Source: Hericium rajendrae
Lineage: Eukaryota; Basidiomycota; Agaricomycetes; Russulales; Hericiaceae
Direction: 5' to 3'
Assembly (NCBI GenBank): GCA_033439255.1
Contig: CM065890.1
Location: forward strand, 1,302,001-1,366,000
Length of the DNA: 64,000 bases
Below, one piece after another: positions 22,909 through 32,680 of this stretch. The notes below the pieces were generated by a model that saw nothing but the letters and a program-made list of their open reading frames with translations, was not told the origin of the DNA and did not search any database. The position numbers and the translations under genes are program-made. Position 1 is the stretch's first letter, and each line of letters opens with the position of its first letter.

Positions 22909-23145
22909 TCAGCGAGGTTTCTTGTTCCTAGTCGACCTGCGAAGGACAACACCACCATGGCCAGGGACCTGTGCAGCCACCGCTTCGCCTTGCTGGGTGG
23001 CCGATCGGGTACCCGTCGCGGGATGGCTGTTGCCAGGCCCAGCGGGCTCTTGTGCAGCCTCAGACGGAGCAGTTTCAGGCTCAGCGTCACTGGTATCAGC
23101 GCCAAGTGTAACCGCCGCTGATACGCCTCGAGCTGTGTTCAGCAA
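22909..23145 (-). CDS. Possible small protein with RRSTRNKKPR tail (78 aa)
   Basis: This open frame is Ala/Glu/Pro/Gly-rich and ends VLRRSTRNKKPR, a basic cluster like a nuclear signal. It could be a last exon of the decaying gene immediately upstream on the same strand, or a separate remnant. No family recognised. Confidence 0.22.
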   Translation of the reverse strand: MLNTARGVSAAVTLGADTSDAEPETAPSEAAQEPAGPGNSHPATGTRSATQQGEAVAAQVPGHGGVVLRRSTRNKKPR

Positions 23146-23936
23146 CGTCAGACCTCATCTCACCATCTCCCATGCAGTTCCCCTTCACTCCCATCCAGCT
23201 TTCAGCTCCTCACCCACCAACCTCGCTCAGAGCGGTGATGTCTCTCATCTCAGGAGTTGTCAGCTACTACAGGCTTCACCGAGGTTTCCTCAAGTTTGCT
23301 CCAGATCGTCCTCAGCGGTTTTGGTGAGCCAATCAGGTTGCTGGCATTATGGGACCGGGTCTGTGTTGTACAGGATGCCTGGATGCCGCCTTTTGATGGT
23401 TTCGGACCATAAATGTACCATAGAGCAGCCGAGTCCGAGATCGCCCGAGACCGCCAAGGGCGAGTTTCTTACTTGTATGGTAGAGGGAGTCCCAGCTTCG
23501 AATAGAACCCCCCAGTGCACCTTTCCCCCTCAGAGCTCAGACCTCAGAAGTCTCTCTCACTGTTGTTCTCATCGTTCTCCGGACTTTAGACAAGTCCGCC
23601 CTCTTTAGGCCAGTCCGCCCGCAGCGTCGTTCGTCAGATTCAGTCATATCAGCCGCTTTTCAGTCCTTTTCTCTAGGATTAGTCCGTCGTATCAGAGACC
23701 CGTGTGTCTCGTCATTCTCCTTGTCATTCTACAGCCGTTCCTCATCCTTCCCAGCCGCTTATCACCAGATCGCCTCAGACTCGCCCTTAGCGAACCGGTC
23801 GCTCCATTGTTCCTGCTGCAGTGACCCTCAGCTGCCCTCACCTCACTCCTCACTTGAGATACTTGGTCCCCTCGCACCCCCCGGTACTCTGTTGGTTTTG
23901 GTTTTGGCTGCCGCCTCCATTCCCAGGGTCCACACA

Positions 23937-25369
23937 TCACCGCGGCAGGCCCTCTATCCTGCGCACGAGATGTGCTTGCGCGTCCGCTGTCTGCAGCACA
24001 CTGTTGAGAAATCTAGGCCGTTTCTCTCGGCCCGTCTTGCGCTGGATTGGACCGTTGCCTTCAGAGTAAATGTTCGCACCATCATGGTCGTCAGAACGGC
24101 CGCGCTTGCACGATCCTCGAGCACCAGATGTTTTGTTCTGAGCTCCGTCAGCAGCAGCCTGAGGCTGATCGCCATCCGTTGGCACAACACCTTGACGGTT
24201 CCGCATGTGTTTGATAATCCGATCTGGTTCTAATTTCAGGGCATCGGTGTCCTGAGCCGGGATAGCGCGACGGGCAGGGCCTCGCTTGCGGTTCTTCTTT
24301 CCAGATCATTTAGGAGCCTTGACAGGTGGGTACTCGGACGATGGGATGAAAGAGTTATTGCTAGGAGACTTGTTCTTTGGGCTATTCTCGGGCGAATCAG
24401 CTTGTTCCGCTGGGGCATGTAGGTCCCTCTTGTACTTTTTGAGGGCCCTTGTTGCAACATGCTGATAGATGTTGATCAGGAAATGACAATATGCGAAGGA
24501 ATGATAGTACGCACGAGATCCAGCACCTCGGCATCGCTTGAGTAGTCAGAAGGAAGCTGCAGCCAGGACGGCTGACGTGACAGACCCTGCGGCATCATCA
24601 AGTCCAGAGCCCATATGAACCGAGGGTTAATATGACCGTCCAAGATAATCTCTTCATCGGAGACGATTGGCTTCGGAAGGTCGAGATTTCCACTGTTGGT
24701 CCGCCGAATGCGGGCCCAGTCATCTGGCCTCATGAACTTGAAGCAAAAGAAAATCATCCCGTAAGTTATGAGGCCATAGACGACATCTTCCTTGAACCGA
24801 TGAAACACAAAGAAGGCCTGCTCACATAGCTGGATCAGGTCTTGACTGAGCCTTTTCGCAATCCCTGTTAGGTTGTTGACATCATAACCCGCAATGTCTT
24901 CAGCCTCAGCCACAATTGAATGACCCTCAGTTACGTTGGTCTTGCAACTGTCCTCTTCCCATTGTTTGGCTTCCAGTCATCCTAGCAGACAAGCCTTGTC
25001 ACTGTCGTCTTTGGAGAGAACCGTAATTGTGTGATTGGGGCTCCGACGCGTAGAAGTGCCGTCATCCATAGTGGCCTCGAAACAGCCTTGAGGAATAACA
25101 GCTATAGTTGCCCCTGATTCTGGATTACTCCATGTCGCGGCGTAGGTATCGAGGATGAGAGTAAGCGGCCCATAAGTGTACGCTTCGGTCTTCGGGTGAT
25201 GCCTCAATTGGTCGACTAGGTTCTCGAGGCGCTCAAACCAGTGTTTCTTGTCGATGACAATCACCTATATACAGCTAAGTATGAGCAGATCAAAGAATAT
25301 GAAATGATTGCTCACATCTTTATCTCGGTATAGAGCGTCGATAGCTGAACGGGGAGCGCCTGCGCTCAT
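23937..25369 (-). pseudogene. Decaying gene of unknown family, two in-frame stops
   Basis: The family is not recognised. The start is at 25369 (MSAGAPRSAIDALYRDKD). An intron at 25315-25265 (GTGAGC..TATAG) leads to an exon with VIVIDKKHWFERLENLVDQL and LILDTYAATWSNPE. The frame meets TGA just after KACLLG near 24980. Beyond it the same frame stays coding-like for about 190 codons, with two hydrophobic stretches (YGLITYGMIFFCFKF and FIWALDLMM). A GTGCGT..CTATCAG intron (about 24514-24459) then leads to a basic, disordered part (SGKKNRKRGPARRAIP, KRGRSDDHDGANIYS). A second TGA lies near 24310. The long frames on either side of each stop suggest recent decay, or CGA-to-TGA changes. The product would have been a nuclear-type protein with a basic tail, judging only by composition. 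Confidence 0.5.
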
Positions 25370-25770
25370 GGCTAATCTGTGATGGGGGATTCAGAGCAGA
25401 AATATAGGATACGGTCTCAGAAATTCCAGCCATGGGGATTTATACATATTCTTCGTGGCGCCTCAGGCCACAATGCGTCTGTACCTGAGCCAAAGCGTGG
25501 ACGAAAACTGTGCAGCTGCATTGTCCTCAAGTCAGGAGTCACAATAGATATCAGACACAGTGACGATAGGCCTCCACGAACCTGCATTGTTCGTGTTGTG
25601 ACACTTGGTGTGGACAGTCAACCGCGCTCAAAGCTCGCGTTCATTGTCCGATGCAGTGACGGATACGCACAGGTTAGCGTCCGCAACTGAGCGTGAGCGG
25701 GCAGGCGCGAGCCGGGGAGCTGCACGGGGCGTCTGATGAAAAATCTACATGTGACCGCGTAATTGGCGCT

Positions 25771-25807
25771 CAATCAAGCGCCCAAATTTGTTGTTGACGA
25801 CCTCTGA
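25771..25807 (+). promoter_or_regulatory. Upstream block shared by family members A, B and C
   Basis: The block ATCAAGCGC..CCAAATTTGTTG..GACCTCT upstream of copy A recurs upstream of B (about 27221-27262, ATCAAGCGC..GCCAAGTTTGTTGGACCTCT). A weaker form lies upstream of C (about 28231-28265). B and C also share GGCG(T/C)CTAATG and a CACGTG E-box. The blocks probably mark the promoter or the edge of the duplicated unit. Confidence 0.5.
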
Positions 25808-25919
25808 CTCGTACCTTGCGTGCACGGTCTACATTATTATCAAGCTTCACGCTTGGTCTCTCTTGCATCTTGCACTCTCATAGAGTATCTTACTTGAACG
25901 TTTGCCCTCAACCTCCAGC

Positions 25920-26450
25920 ATGCCCCGTATCTCAGAACGCGAATATCATCTCCTAAAGTCGCGTGGCCCGTGTAACGAAGATCATCCTGAAGCGATCCGT
26001 CGCAAAGCACGACGTCGTAAAGTTTGTTCTACCAGTTCTCTTCAAGCTCGTCACTCTGACCATCTTTCTCAGGTGCTTACGTCGAGACTGCAGAAGTTAG
26101 AACCAATGGAACAGCTTCCACCAGAGTACATCATTTCGACCAAGACGACATGCCATCGGCCCCCACGACTGCACTATTGCATCAGCGTCACTTCGCATCA
26201 GCTGTATGACTACGCCGTAAAGAACCACCTCATGCCCGAGCAATACATTCGCGACCGCTCGCATCTTTACTGCGGCATGGATGAGGCTGTCAACGAGCTA
26301 GAGCGGTTATCCGGAGCCATGCTGTCACTTGAAGCGCCAGGCTGGTCCGCCGAGGACTCCTGGCTAGTGGCCCGCTATACCAACTATAACTACTCATACC
26401 ACATGAAGACGGGTCCGCCAGATGACGATGTGTTCGCTCTCATCCGCTGA
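25920..26450 (+). CDS. Family A-E member A; early stop 15 codons before family end
   Basis: First member of an unrecognised family. Exon 1 is 25920-26021 (34 codons, MPRISEREYHLLKSRG.., basic). The intron is 26022-26072. Exon 2 starts at 26073 with VLTSRLQKLEPMEQLPPEYI. Conserved blocks follow: PPRLHY, YDYAVKNHL, GMDEAVNELERLSGAMLSLE, WLVARYTNYN and MKTGPPDDDVFALI. I prefer Met 25920 to 25902 because member D starts at the matching MPYVSERE. The frame stops at TGA (26448-26450), where the other members have Arg (CGA or AGG) of the CREL block. Past it the family C-terminus is still readable (ELATTATPKWYRVT) to TAA at 26493-26495. The loss is therefore small and recent, or TGA is read through, or it is a sequence error. 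Function unknown; no signal peptide or membrane helix. Confidence 0.75.
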   Translation: MPRISEREYHLLKSRGPCNEDHPEAIRRKARRRKVCSTSSLQARHSDHLSQVLTSRLQKLEPMEQLPPEYIISTKTTCHRPPRLHYCISVTSHQLYDYAVKNHLMPEQYIRDRSHLYCGMDEAVNELERLSGAMLSLEAPGWSAEDSWLVARYTNYNYSYHMKTGPPDDDVFALIR

Positions 26451-26498
26451 GAATTGGCCACGACTGCCACGCCAAAATGGTATCGCGTCACCTAATCT

Positions 26499-26555
26499 GT
26501 GAGTATGGAAGGCTGTCCTCTTCTTCTTTCTTCTGACTGCCACTTACTTCAATAG
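26499..26555 (+). other. 3'-UTR intron next to the family stop (member A)
   Basis: A GTGAGT donor begins three bases after the family TAA and the acceptor is TTCAATAG. The same arrangement is found in members B, C and D. Confidence 0.7.
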
Positions 26556-27328
26556 ATTTGCCTTTTTCGCTCAACGTTGCATCACCCTTTATCATCTTTT
26601 CGCTTTCCATAGATCTTAACTTTCAAATTCCCATTATACGGACTCAATACCCCAATAGCTAACCTGTAACATTCACATATTCTGTAAATCGGCACTGCTT
26701 GTCGCTATCCAGCCTACTTTTCTCCCCTCATTTGCCTTCACACAGAGCCACAATAATGAAGGTCGGACAGCCTGGCCCTGTCGGTTAGCCTGCGGTATGT
26801 TCCTCGACAACGGCCGGAAGCTAGGCGAACAGTGAACGACCTCCCATTGTTACCTGCCCCGTCCGAATGGCCAAGCTCTCCGCCAATCGTCACCTCACTC
26901 TGCAGTGCGTCTTTTGTTCCAATTTTGACAATTTGACCTGTCAATCTAGATCTTCGTTATCAGAGTGTCCTTCATCATCCCTATCATCGCCGAAAGCATA
27001 GTGCTCGCGCCAGAGCTCATCTCGACTTGATGTGCGAAACGAGGGCTTTGGATCTCTGCGTCTTCGTCCGCCATCTTCGTACCCGCCATGCTGATCACTC
27101 TTCCTAGTTGCGCGTATTACTATTACGACAAAAGGGGAGACGCATTGACGACTCGGACTCGGAGACACTGTGAGCGTGATGGGCGTCTAATGTATTTACA
27201 CGACCACGTGTTCTTTGTGAATCAAGCGCGGTGCCGCAAGGCGCCAAGTTTGTTGGACCTCTTCCCCTCATCTCCTCGCATTGCATACTTATCTAGCATA
27301 TCATCTCCGATTTCCCTACACTCGAAAC

Positions 27329-27923
27329 ATGACTTGTACTCGGAGACGCGAACACGATTCCAAATGGCGGCGCGGTGCTTGTATCCGTGTTCACCATGCC
27401 ACAACGCGTCAGCCAGCTTGTGGCACGACGAGACGTTGCGAAGTATATACATGTCAGTTTTCTCCGTGTCTGCCATGCTGAGCACACGTTGTAGCATTTT
27501 GTATCGCTACAGAAAGCCTTGGAGCCAATGGAACAGCTGCCACCCGAATATATCGTTCCGTCCAAGCTGAAGAAGCCATGTCCGCGTCCCCCACGATTGC
27601 ATTATGGCCTCGACATTAGTCCCAACGCGTTGTGCAGTTATGCTATCAAGCATCATCTTTTCTCCGCGCAGCTCCTCAATGATGGCACGGCACGATACAG
27701 CGGCATGTTAGACGCTGTCAAGCATCTACAGCGGTTGTGCGGAGTTAAGCTGTCTCTGCAAGCACTGCTTTGGACTGCCGAAGAAACATGGATGATCTCG
27801 CGTTATACGAACTATACTCCTTCTGTCTACATGAGGACAGGCCCATCGGATGAGGAAATTTTTGCTGTCATCTGCCGAGAGCTGGCCATTACCGCGACGC
27901 CAAAATGGTACCAAGTGATGTAA
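27329..27923 (+). CDS. Family A-E member B, intact
   Basis: Exon 1 is 27329-27442 (38 codons, MTCTRRREHDSKWRRG.., basic with several Cys). The intron is 27443-27494 (GTATAT..TTGTAG). Exon 2 is 27495-27923 (142 residues plus stop). Without the intron the two conserved parts lie in different frames; with it they join as TRRCE-HFVSLQKALEPMEQL. Conserved blocks are PRPPRLHYGLDIS, LCSYAIKHHL, AVKHLQRLCGVKLSLQ, WTAEETWMISRYTNY, MRTGPSDEEIFAVICRELA and PKWYQVM at the end. Exon 2 is exactly as long as in member C. No known domain recognised. The predicted protein is about 180 aa, soluble and of mixed charge. Confidence 0.78.
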
Positions 27924-27926
27924 ATT

Positions 27927-27976
27927 GTGAGTACGCTATATTCTCTTCGCTTCCCATCTCTGACTTGCTGCAATAG
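27927..27976 (+). other. 3'-UTR intron next to the stop (member B)
   Basis: A donor GTGAGTACG starts three bases (ATT) after TAA. The acceptor is TGCAATAG. Length 50 bases. Confidence 0.7.
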
Positions 27977-28346
27977 ATCTTGCATTCTTTTATCCAGTAC
28001 TGCGCCACCCCATAACATCGATTCGCCTCTCGTAAATTATTGACTTGCTCAAATACTTCTGTATCTTATCAGTAACAATTATGTTTTGTATATCAGTGCG
28101 ACCTCACTCTAGCAATTTTCACTTCATGCTCCATCTGTGTTCACCAGGCCTACAGTACGACCCGAACATCAACATATCTTAAGATACTCGCAGCTAGAGC
28201 TGCGCTGGGCGCCTAATGCTCACGTGCTCTGGTCAAACGCGCGACTCGGCGGCGAAGTTGCCTCTTTCCTAGATTCACCACCCCCGTCTCCTCCTCGGAT
28301 TCCACAATCTGCCAGTATATAATTCTCGTCTTCTTTCAATCGGAAC

Positions 28347-28938
28347 ATGTCCTACACTGGGAAGCGCGAATGCCGTTCCAAAAAGCTGCGTGGCGCGTGT
28401 ATCCGTGTCCATCCTGCAGCGACCCGCCAGCCAGATTGCGGCAGGACAAGATTCTGCGAGGTTCGTGCATATCAACTCCAATGCTTATCAGGCTCAACGC
28501 CCTCCCCAGTATCTCGTATCGCGACAGAAAGGCTTCGAGCCAATGGATCAGCTCCCACCCGAATACGTTCTTGCGTCCAAACCGAAAAGGTCATGCGGGC
28601 GTCCCCCACGATTGTATTTTGGCCTCGACATCACTTGCGACATGTTGTGCAGTTATGCTATTAAGCATCTTCTTCACCCGGCGGAGCTCACTTTGGACCA
28701 CAAGCAACGATATACTTGCATGCTAAAGGTCGTCGAGCACTTAACCCGGCTATGCGGTGCCAAGTTGTCTCTGCAAGCGCCACTTTGGAGCACAGAAGAT
28801 GAATGGCTGATAGCCCGCTATTCCAACTACAACCCCTTCTCCTATATGAAGACGGGTCCACCGGATGAGGAAGTTTTTGCTATTGTCTGTCGAGAATTGG
28901 CCGTTAGCACCATGCCAAAATGGTACCAATCGATCTAA
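28347..28938 (+). CDS. Family A-E member C, intact
   Basis: Exon 1 is 28347-28460 (38 codons, MSYTGKRECRSKKLRG..), very like member B (RGACIRVHPAATRQPDCG against RGACIRVHHATTRQPACG). The intron is 28461-28509 (GTTCGT..CCCCAG). Exon 2 is 28510-28938, starting YLVSRQKGFEPMDQLPPEY. Blocks are RPPRLYFGLDIT, LCSYAIKHLL, HLTRLCGAKLSLQAPLW, EDEWLIARYSNYNP, MKTGPPDEEVFAIVCRELA and MPKWYQSI. A longer single-frame reading from 28390 exists but ignores the intron that all four visible members share. B and C are the closest pair and lie about 0.4 kb apart, pointing to recent duplication. Confidence 0.78.
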
Positions 28939-28941
28939 ATT

Positions 28942-28990
28942 GTGAGTATGCTAGACTGTTTACTTGATCTTGTCTCACTTCCTGCAATAG
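28942..28990 (+). other. 3'-UTR intron next to the stop (member C)
   Basis: A donor GTGAGTATG starts three bases (ATT) after TAA. The acceptor is TGCAATAG. Length 49 bases. Confidence 0.7.
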
Positions 28991-29233
28991 ATTGTATCCC
29001 TCTCACTAGACCATCGCGTCGCCCTTCAACATCGACCTCCTTCCTATAAATTATCGGCATCTTCATATACCCCTGTATCTAATCATTAACAATCGCGTCT
29101 CGTGTACATCCATAGATCCATGCAGCTGACTCTCCCAATCTTCACTTCCTGTGCCCCATATTGATCCATTTATTCGCCGATCCCGCTATTTCAACGTCTA
29201 GATCTGAAGGTTGAACGTGCCGCCAGCTGGTTG

Positions 29234-29279
29234 ATGCACGAGGATTGAGCTAGCTATGTAACATAGCCGGCTCGTGCAT
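29234..29279. repeat. Nested inverted repeat (possible hairpin)
   Basis: The outer arms ATGCACGAG (29234-29242) and CTCGTGCAT (29271-29279) enclose the inner arms GCTATGT (29253-29259) and ACATAGC (29261-29267). It lies between member C and the MYND gene. It may be a terminator-like hairpin or the trace of a small mobile element. Confidence 0.6.
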
Positions 29280-29289
29280 TGCAAGGAGC

Positions 29290-29314
29290 CACGCCACGCC
29301 ACGCCACGCCACGC
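29290..29314 (+). repeat. Short CCACG tandem repeat
   Basis: Five direct copies of a five-base CCACG unit follow the inverted repeat. Confidence 0.7.
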
Positions 29315-29365
29315 CTCAGCTTCGTTATAGCGTCGATTCCAATATCCGATAAATTCATGACTACG

Positions 29366-30702
29366 CTGTCAAGTGCTTTCAAGATCTTTGCGAAGGATTG
29401 TATGGTTCAAACTTCGCGCTGCAAATCATAGCCATCGCGATCCGAGCGCTGGCTCGGGTACATGGCAAGCAGCTCATTGCAAGCGTCGCCAGGCCATATG
29501 ACGATGATTGAATTATATGCAACGCTGCGACAAGCTGGCAAAGGAACGCGAACAGCACGGACGGAGATTCTTCAACCAGTGCCATATCGCCGACAGTCCG
29601 ATATGGTATCCAGTCCCGAATAACGACCTGGGCTTCTCGCTCCCACGAAGTACATCTTTCAAGGATGCTTACAGATGTCTTATCGATGTATGTGTACGTT
29701 ACCTCAGGTAAACGTGCCAGTTATATAGCGACTTCACGTATGCCTGGTTAGCCCACATCCCAGGCCCCATCAGGCTCACGTACTGTATGTCCGAGCAGAC
29801 TCTACCTGTAAGCGTCTTCTTCCTCGGATGGGAGAAAGTGCGCCTCGAAGCGGACGTCATCCTTCCCGTTCCTGTAGGCACCGCTCTGGACGATCAGGAT
29901 GCCCTGCAACGACAGTTCGTTCGCGTCGTGCCCGACTTGAAGCATAGCTACCCGATGAGATGTGAATTCTGCGGTAAGTATGATGGACTGTATGTATGTC
30001 GGACAAGCTGACCTTTCGGCTCGTCGCTCCCAGGCTTGCCGGCTCAAGAGAACCATCTCAACTTGATCAATGCTCCTTTCATGCCGCCGAAGGGGCGGCC
30101 TTGGCGGGGTATCTTGAGCCCAGGACCCCATGCCAATGCATACGTCAGTCTTGAAATCCTCCTCGTAGTCGTGTCGACAAGGGAGCTGAATACGAGCCAC
30201 TTAGGTGCATTCTGTTCGCGAGATGGCCGGCCCTTGCGGGAAGAAGGCACAGGGCATGGCGAACATGTCGGCCTATATGGCCATACTGACCGGAACGCCA
30301 CTCGATCGCGCGTGGATCCAACATGACGACTTTGAGAAGGTGCGCTATCCGAAGAATGGGTCATGCGCCTACTGCCAGAAAGATGAGACTATCGGGAAGG
30401 CGACGAGCCGATGCTCGAAGTGCAAGGCGACGCTGTACTGTAATTCCGCATGTCAGAGGGTTGGTGCACCATTTGTGTAGCACTGTGATCAGCTTATCGG
30501 ACCGAAACATTTGCAGGAGGACTGGTCTAGGCATCGGAAGACGTGCAAATGGATCAAAGGAGTACGATTGGTGCATACCGTACGTGATACTCAAGACTTA
30601 ACGGCTCAGCGGGCTGACTGCGGAAGATAGGATGGGGAAGTCGATGTCTGGAAGGAGAATCCAGAACCGCTGTCGCCGAGCCCCGACTTCCATCCATTCT
30701 GA
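29366..30702 (+). CDS. MYND-type zinc-finger protein
   Basis: A MYND finger is a zinc-binding protein-interaction module. Here it lies at the C-terminal end: CAYCQKDE..CSKCKATLYCNSACQR, completed after an intron by EDWSRHRKTCKWIKG, which supplies the W..H...C part. Exons with consistent frames: to 29691, 29752-29973, 30034-30143, 30205-30459, 30517-30579 and 30631-30702 (ending SPSPDFHPF). The N-terminal region (QRCDKLAKEREQHGRRFFNQ, SEQTLPVSVFFLGWEKVRLE) matches nothing I know. Upstream, a further coding-like frame (FALQIIAIAIRALARVHGK, about 29366-29507) would join only after a one-base change near 29508. The start is therefore uncertain. Confidence 0.75.
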
Positions 30703-30988
30703 CCTTCCGCCTAGCCACGCACTCATAAAACAGGGCAGATTTCACGGCGCTGGGGAAAGCCTGCACATGGAGCAGAAAGGGCAAGCGTTCGCACTGATAT
30801 AGTGCATCGGGTCAGTGACATTTTGAAGGACAGCTTGGCTTACTAGTGACCATACTCGTGAAATTCCTTCAGCGGGCTTGCGTCACCCGACAACAATGGA
30901 GGTTCAAGGTGCTGACTCGAATGTACTAGGAACAATACTTACAAAAAGATCATTGCAGGAGCGATGACATTCAGGTAGAACCATTTGT
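30703..30988. other. Convergent 3' flanks, nothing else seen
   Basis: Short intergenic stretch between the stops of the MYND gene (+) and BUB3 (-). Confidence 0.5.
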
Positions 30989-32378
30989 TCAACTGTCCGT
31001 CCAGCCCTTAGGCTGTCAGAAAAGGGTTAGCTATGTGTGTCTATCGTTCGAGCTGTCTGCGACGTACCTTCACTTCCTCACCCAATGTGCGAATGAATAT
31101 ACCCGGCCTCTCAGCAGTCTTTGCCCCCTCCTCTCCATTGTCCCATGTGTAGCTCACGCCTACCGCTAGTTTCGAACCGTCCTTGTTGAACGCGATAGAT
31201 GCAATGGAGTTCTGGTAGCGAGGGTACTGTCGCAATCGCTTCTTGACTTTGTGGTCCCATATGGAGACGGTGCCGTCCGAGCCCGCTGAAGCGAAAGTAT
31301 TGTATCTAAGAAAAGTGAAGAGGCGAAGGTCAATACACCCTCTTATAGGAGCGAATCGTGATTCACGCACATTGGGTGGAATGCCAGAGAGTTAACAGGC
31401 CAAACGTGATCCACGTCGTCAATTGTCTGTCGATGGCATTTGAAGGCGTATTTTTTGTCCTGAATTTCTGGTGCTGGGTCAAAGTATTCAACGGCAATTC
31501 GGCCCTCAACTGATGCAGTTGCATAGCCTGACACATTGAAAGATAAATACAGGGAGTTTTCGTAAATATTTGGACTCACCTTTGCCGTCAATCATGCACG
31601 CAAGCGCTCGCGTCATGAACTTCAGACTGCTCTCCCTCGTCTGCTCGGGCTGGTCCATTTTTCTAATGTCGTAGATGTGGAACAAACGACTGGCCATGGC
31701 AACGACGAGAGTATTGCCGACCAGGTCCATGAAATACACGCGCTCCGGAAGATCGTGTGACGATTGTTGCGGCGTCGAGGCTCGCGGGTCCCAGAAACGA
31801 ACAGTGCGGTCCCATGAGCCGGTGACGAGAACATCTAGAGTGAAGTGCGGTGAGAAGATAGGACTACGACGATAGCACAGGTGACGCACTGCGTTCGCTA
31901 GACCAGTTCATTGCAGAGATAGAGTCGGAATGCTGTCCAAGGTTGTGTATTCTCTCGGTCTCCAGCTCTAATCTGTTCGTAAAGACAAACCATGAACATG
32001 GTTTTAAGATAAGAAAACATTTGCCACGCACTCTCTAACTGAGGTATCAAGTCCACCACTGTATGCATGCGATGCATCACCCCAGGCAACTGACAGGACT
32101 GCGGCTCGGTGATCGAACTTCGACTTCTGTTCGTTCGCTGCAATGTCGTAGAAACGAACAGTCTGCCAAGAGGAATCGTCTTGAAAAAAATACTGGAATA
32201 GGACCCCTTGCAACTCACCGTATCCCATGAAGAGGCAAGCAAATGGTTTGCATTGCTTGGCGAGAAGCGCAAAGAGGAAACACTGTCAAACGGGGGAGAC
32301 GACAATTCAAATTGATCTTGAGCCAATGGAAGTCAGATACAATTGGATCCAGAGAGCAGCAGCACCATTACCTGACAT
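30989..32378 (-). CDS. BUB3: Mitotic checkpoint WD40 protein BUB3
   Basis: BUB3 is a WD40 propeller that brings BUB1 and BUBR1/Mad3 to phosphorylated kinetochores for the spindle checkpoint. The start at 32378 gives only ATG TCA G before an intron, then DQFELSSPPFDSVSSLRFSP and HLLASSWDT. Family landmarks follow: VRFYDIAANEQKSKFDHRAA, HAYSGGLDTSVRE, LGQHSDSISAMNW, VLVTGSWDRTVRFWDPR and FHIYDIRKMDQP. Then come the BUB3 signature EGRIAVEYFDP, YAFKCHRQ, DHVWPVNSLAFHP, YNTFASAGSDGTVSIWDHK, KKRLRQYPRYQNSIASIAFN, and EEVK spliced to PKGWTDS and the stop at 30989. The order and wording are those of BUB3 rather than RAE1. About seven introns; no frame break seen. It shares the window with another kinetochore gene, DAM1, about 29 kb away. 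Confidence 0.93.
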
Positions 32379-32680
32379 CTTGAACGAAAAGCGATAAGGT
32401 AGAAGGTAAGGCCGATGGCTAGTGGATTTTGACGGTCGCGTTTAAGTCGCGTTCACGAGTAGGCGCCCGTCAGCTGAGGCCGCGCATAGCACATGACTTC
32501 GTCTGCAAATTTTCTGCAGTCAAACGTCGACGACAAACGTTCGCTCTTGCTTTCATGCAATTCCCGGCCTTGTATTCGGGTGTTGAATAAATCAATGTCA
32601 ATTCAAAACAGGATTCAACATGCAAGGACTGGTATCAACTTCTACATCTCTGCCGCGCTACGAACTCTCCATCGCGTCCT

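Larger units (their letters stand above)
22215..23936. other. Gene-poor stretch with a small repeat and one basic-tail ORF
   Basis: Apart from the imperfect repeat at about 22640-22830 and the minus-strand frame at 22909-23145, no supportable feature was found. The plus strand is C/T-rich between 23140 and 23900. Confidence 0.3.

Noticed and set aside
22909-23145. RRSTRNKKPR tail as a sign of a Copia-type element
   Set aside because: Only a short basic motif is present. No integrase, reverse transcriptase or terminal repeats were seen nearby, so no element is called.
28390-28938. Single-exon reading of family member C from 28390
   Set aside because: The first exon from 28347, joined through a 49-base intron, matches member B residue by residue and the same intron exists in A and D. 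The single-frame N-terminus reads through the intron.
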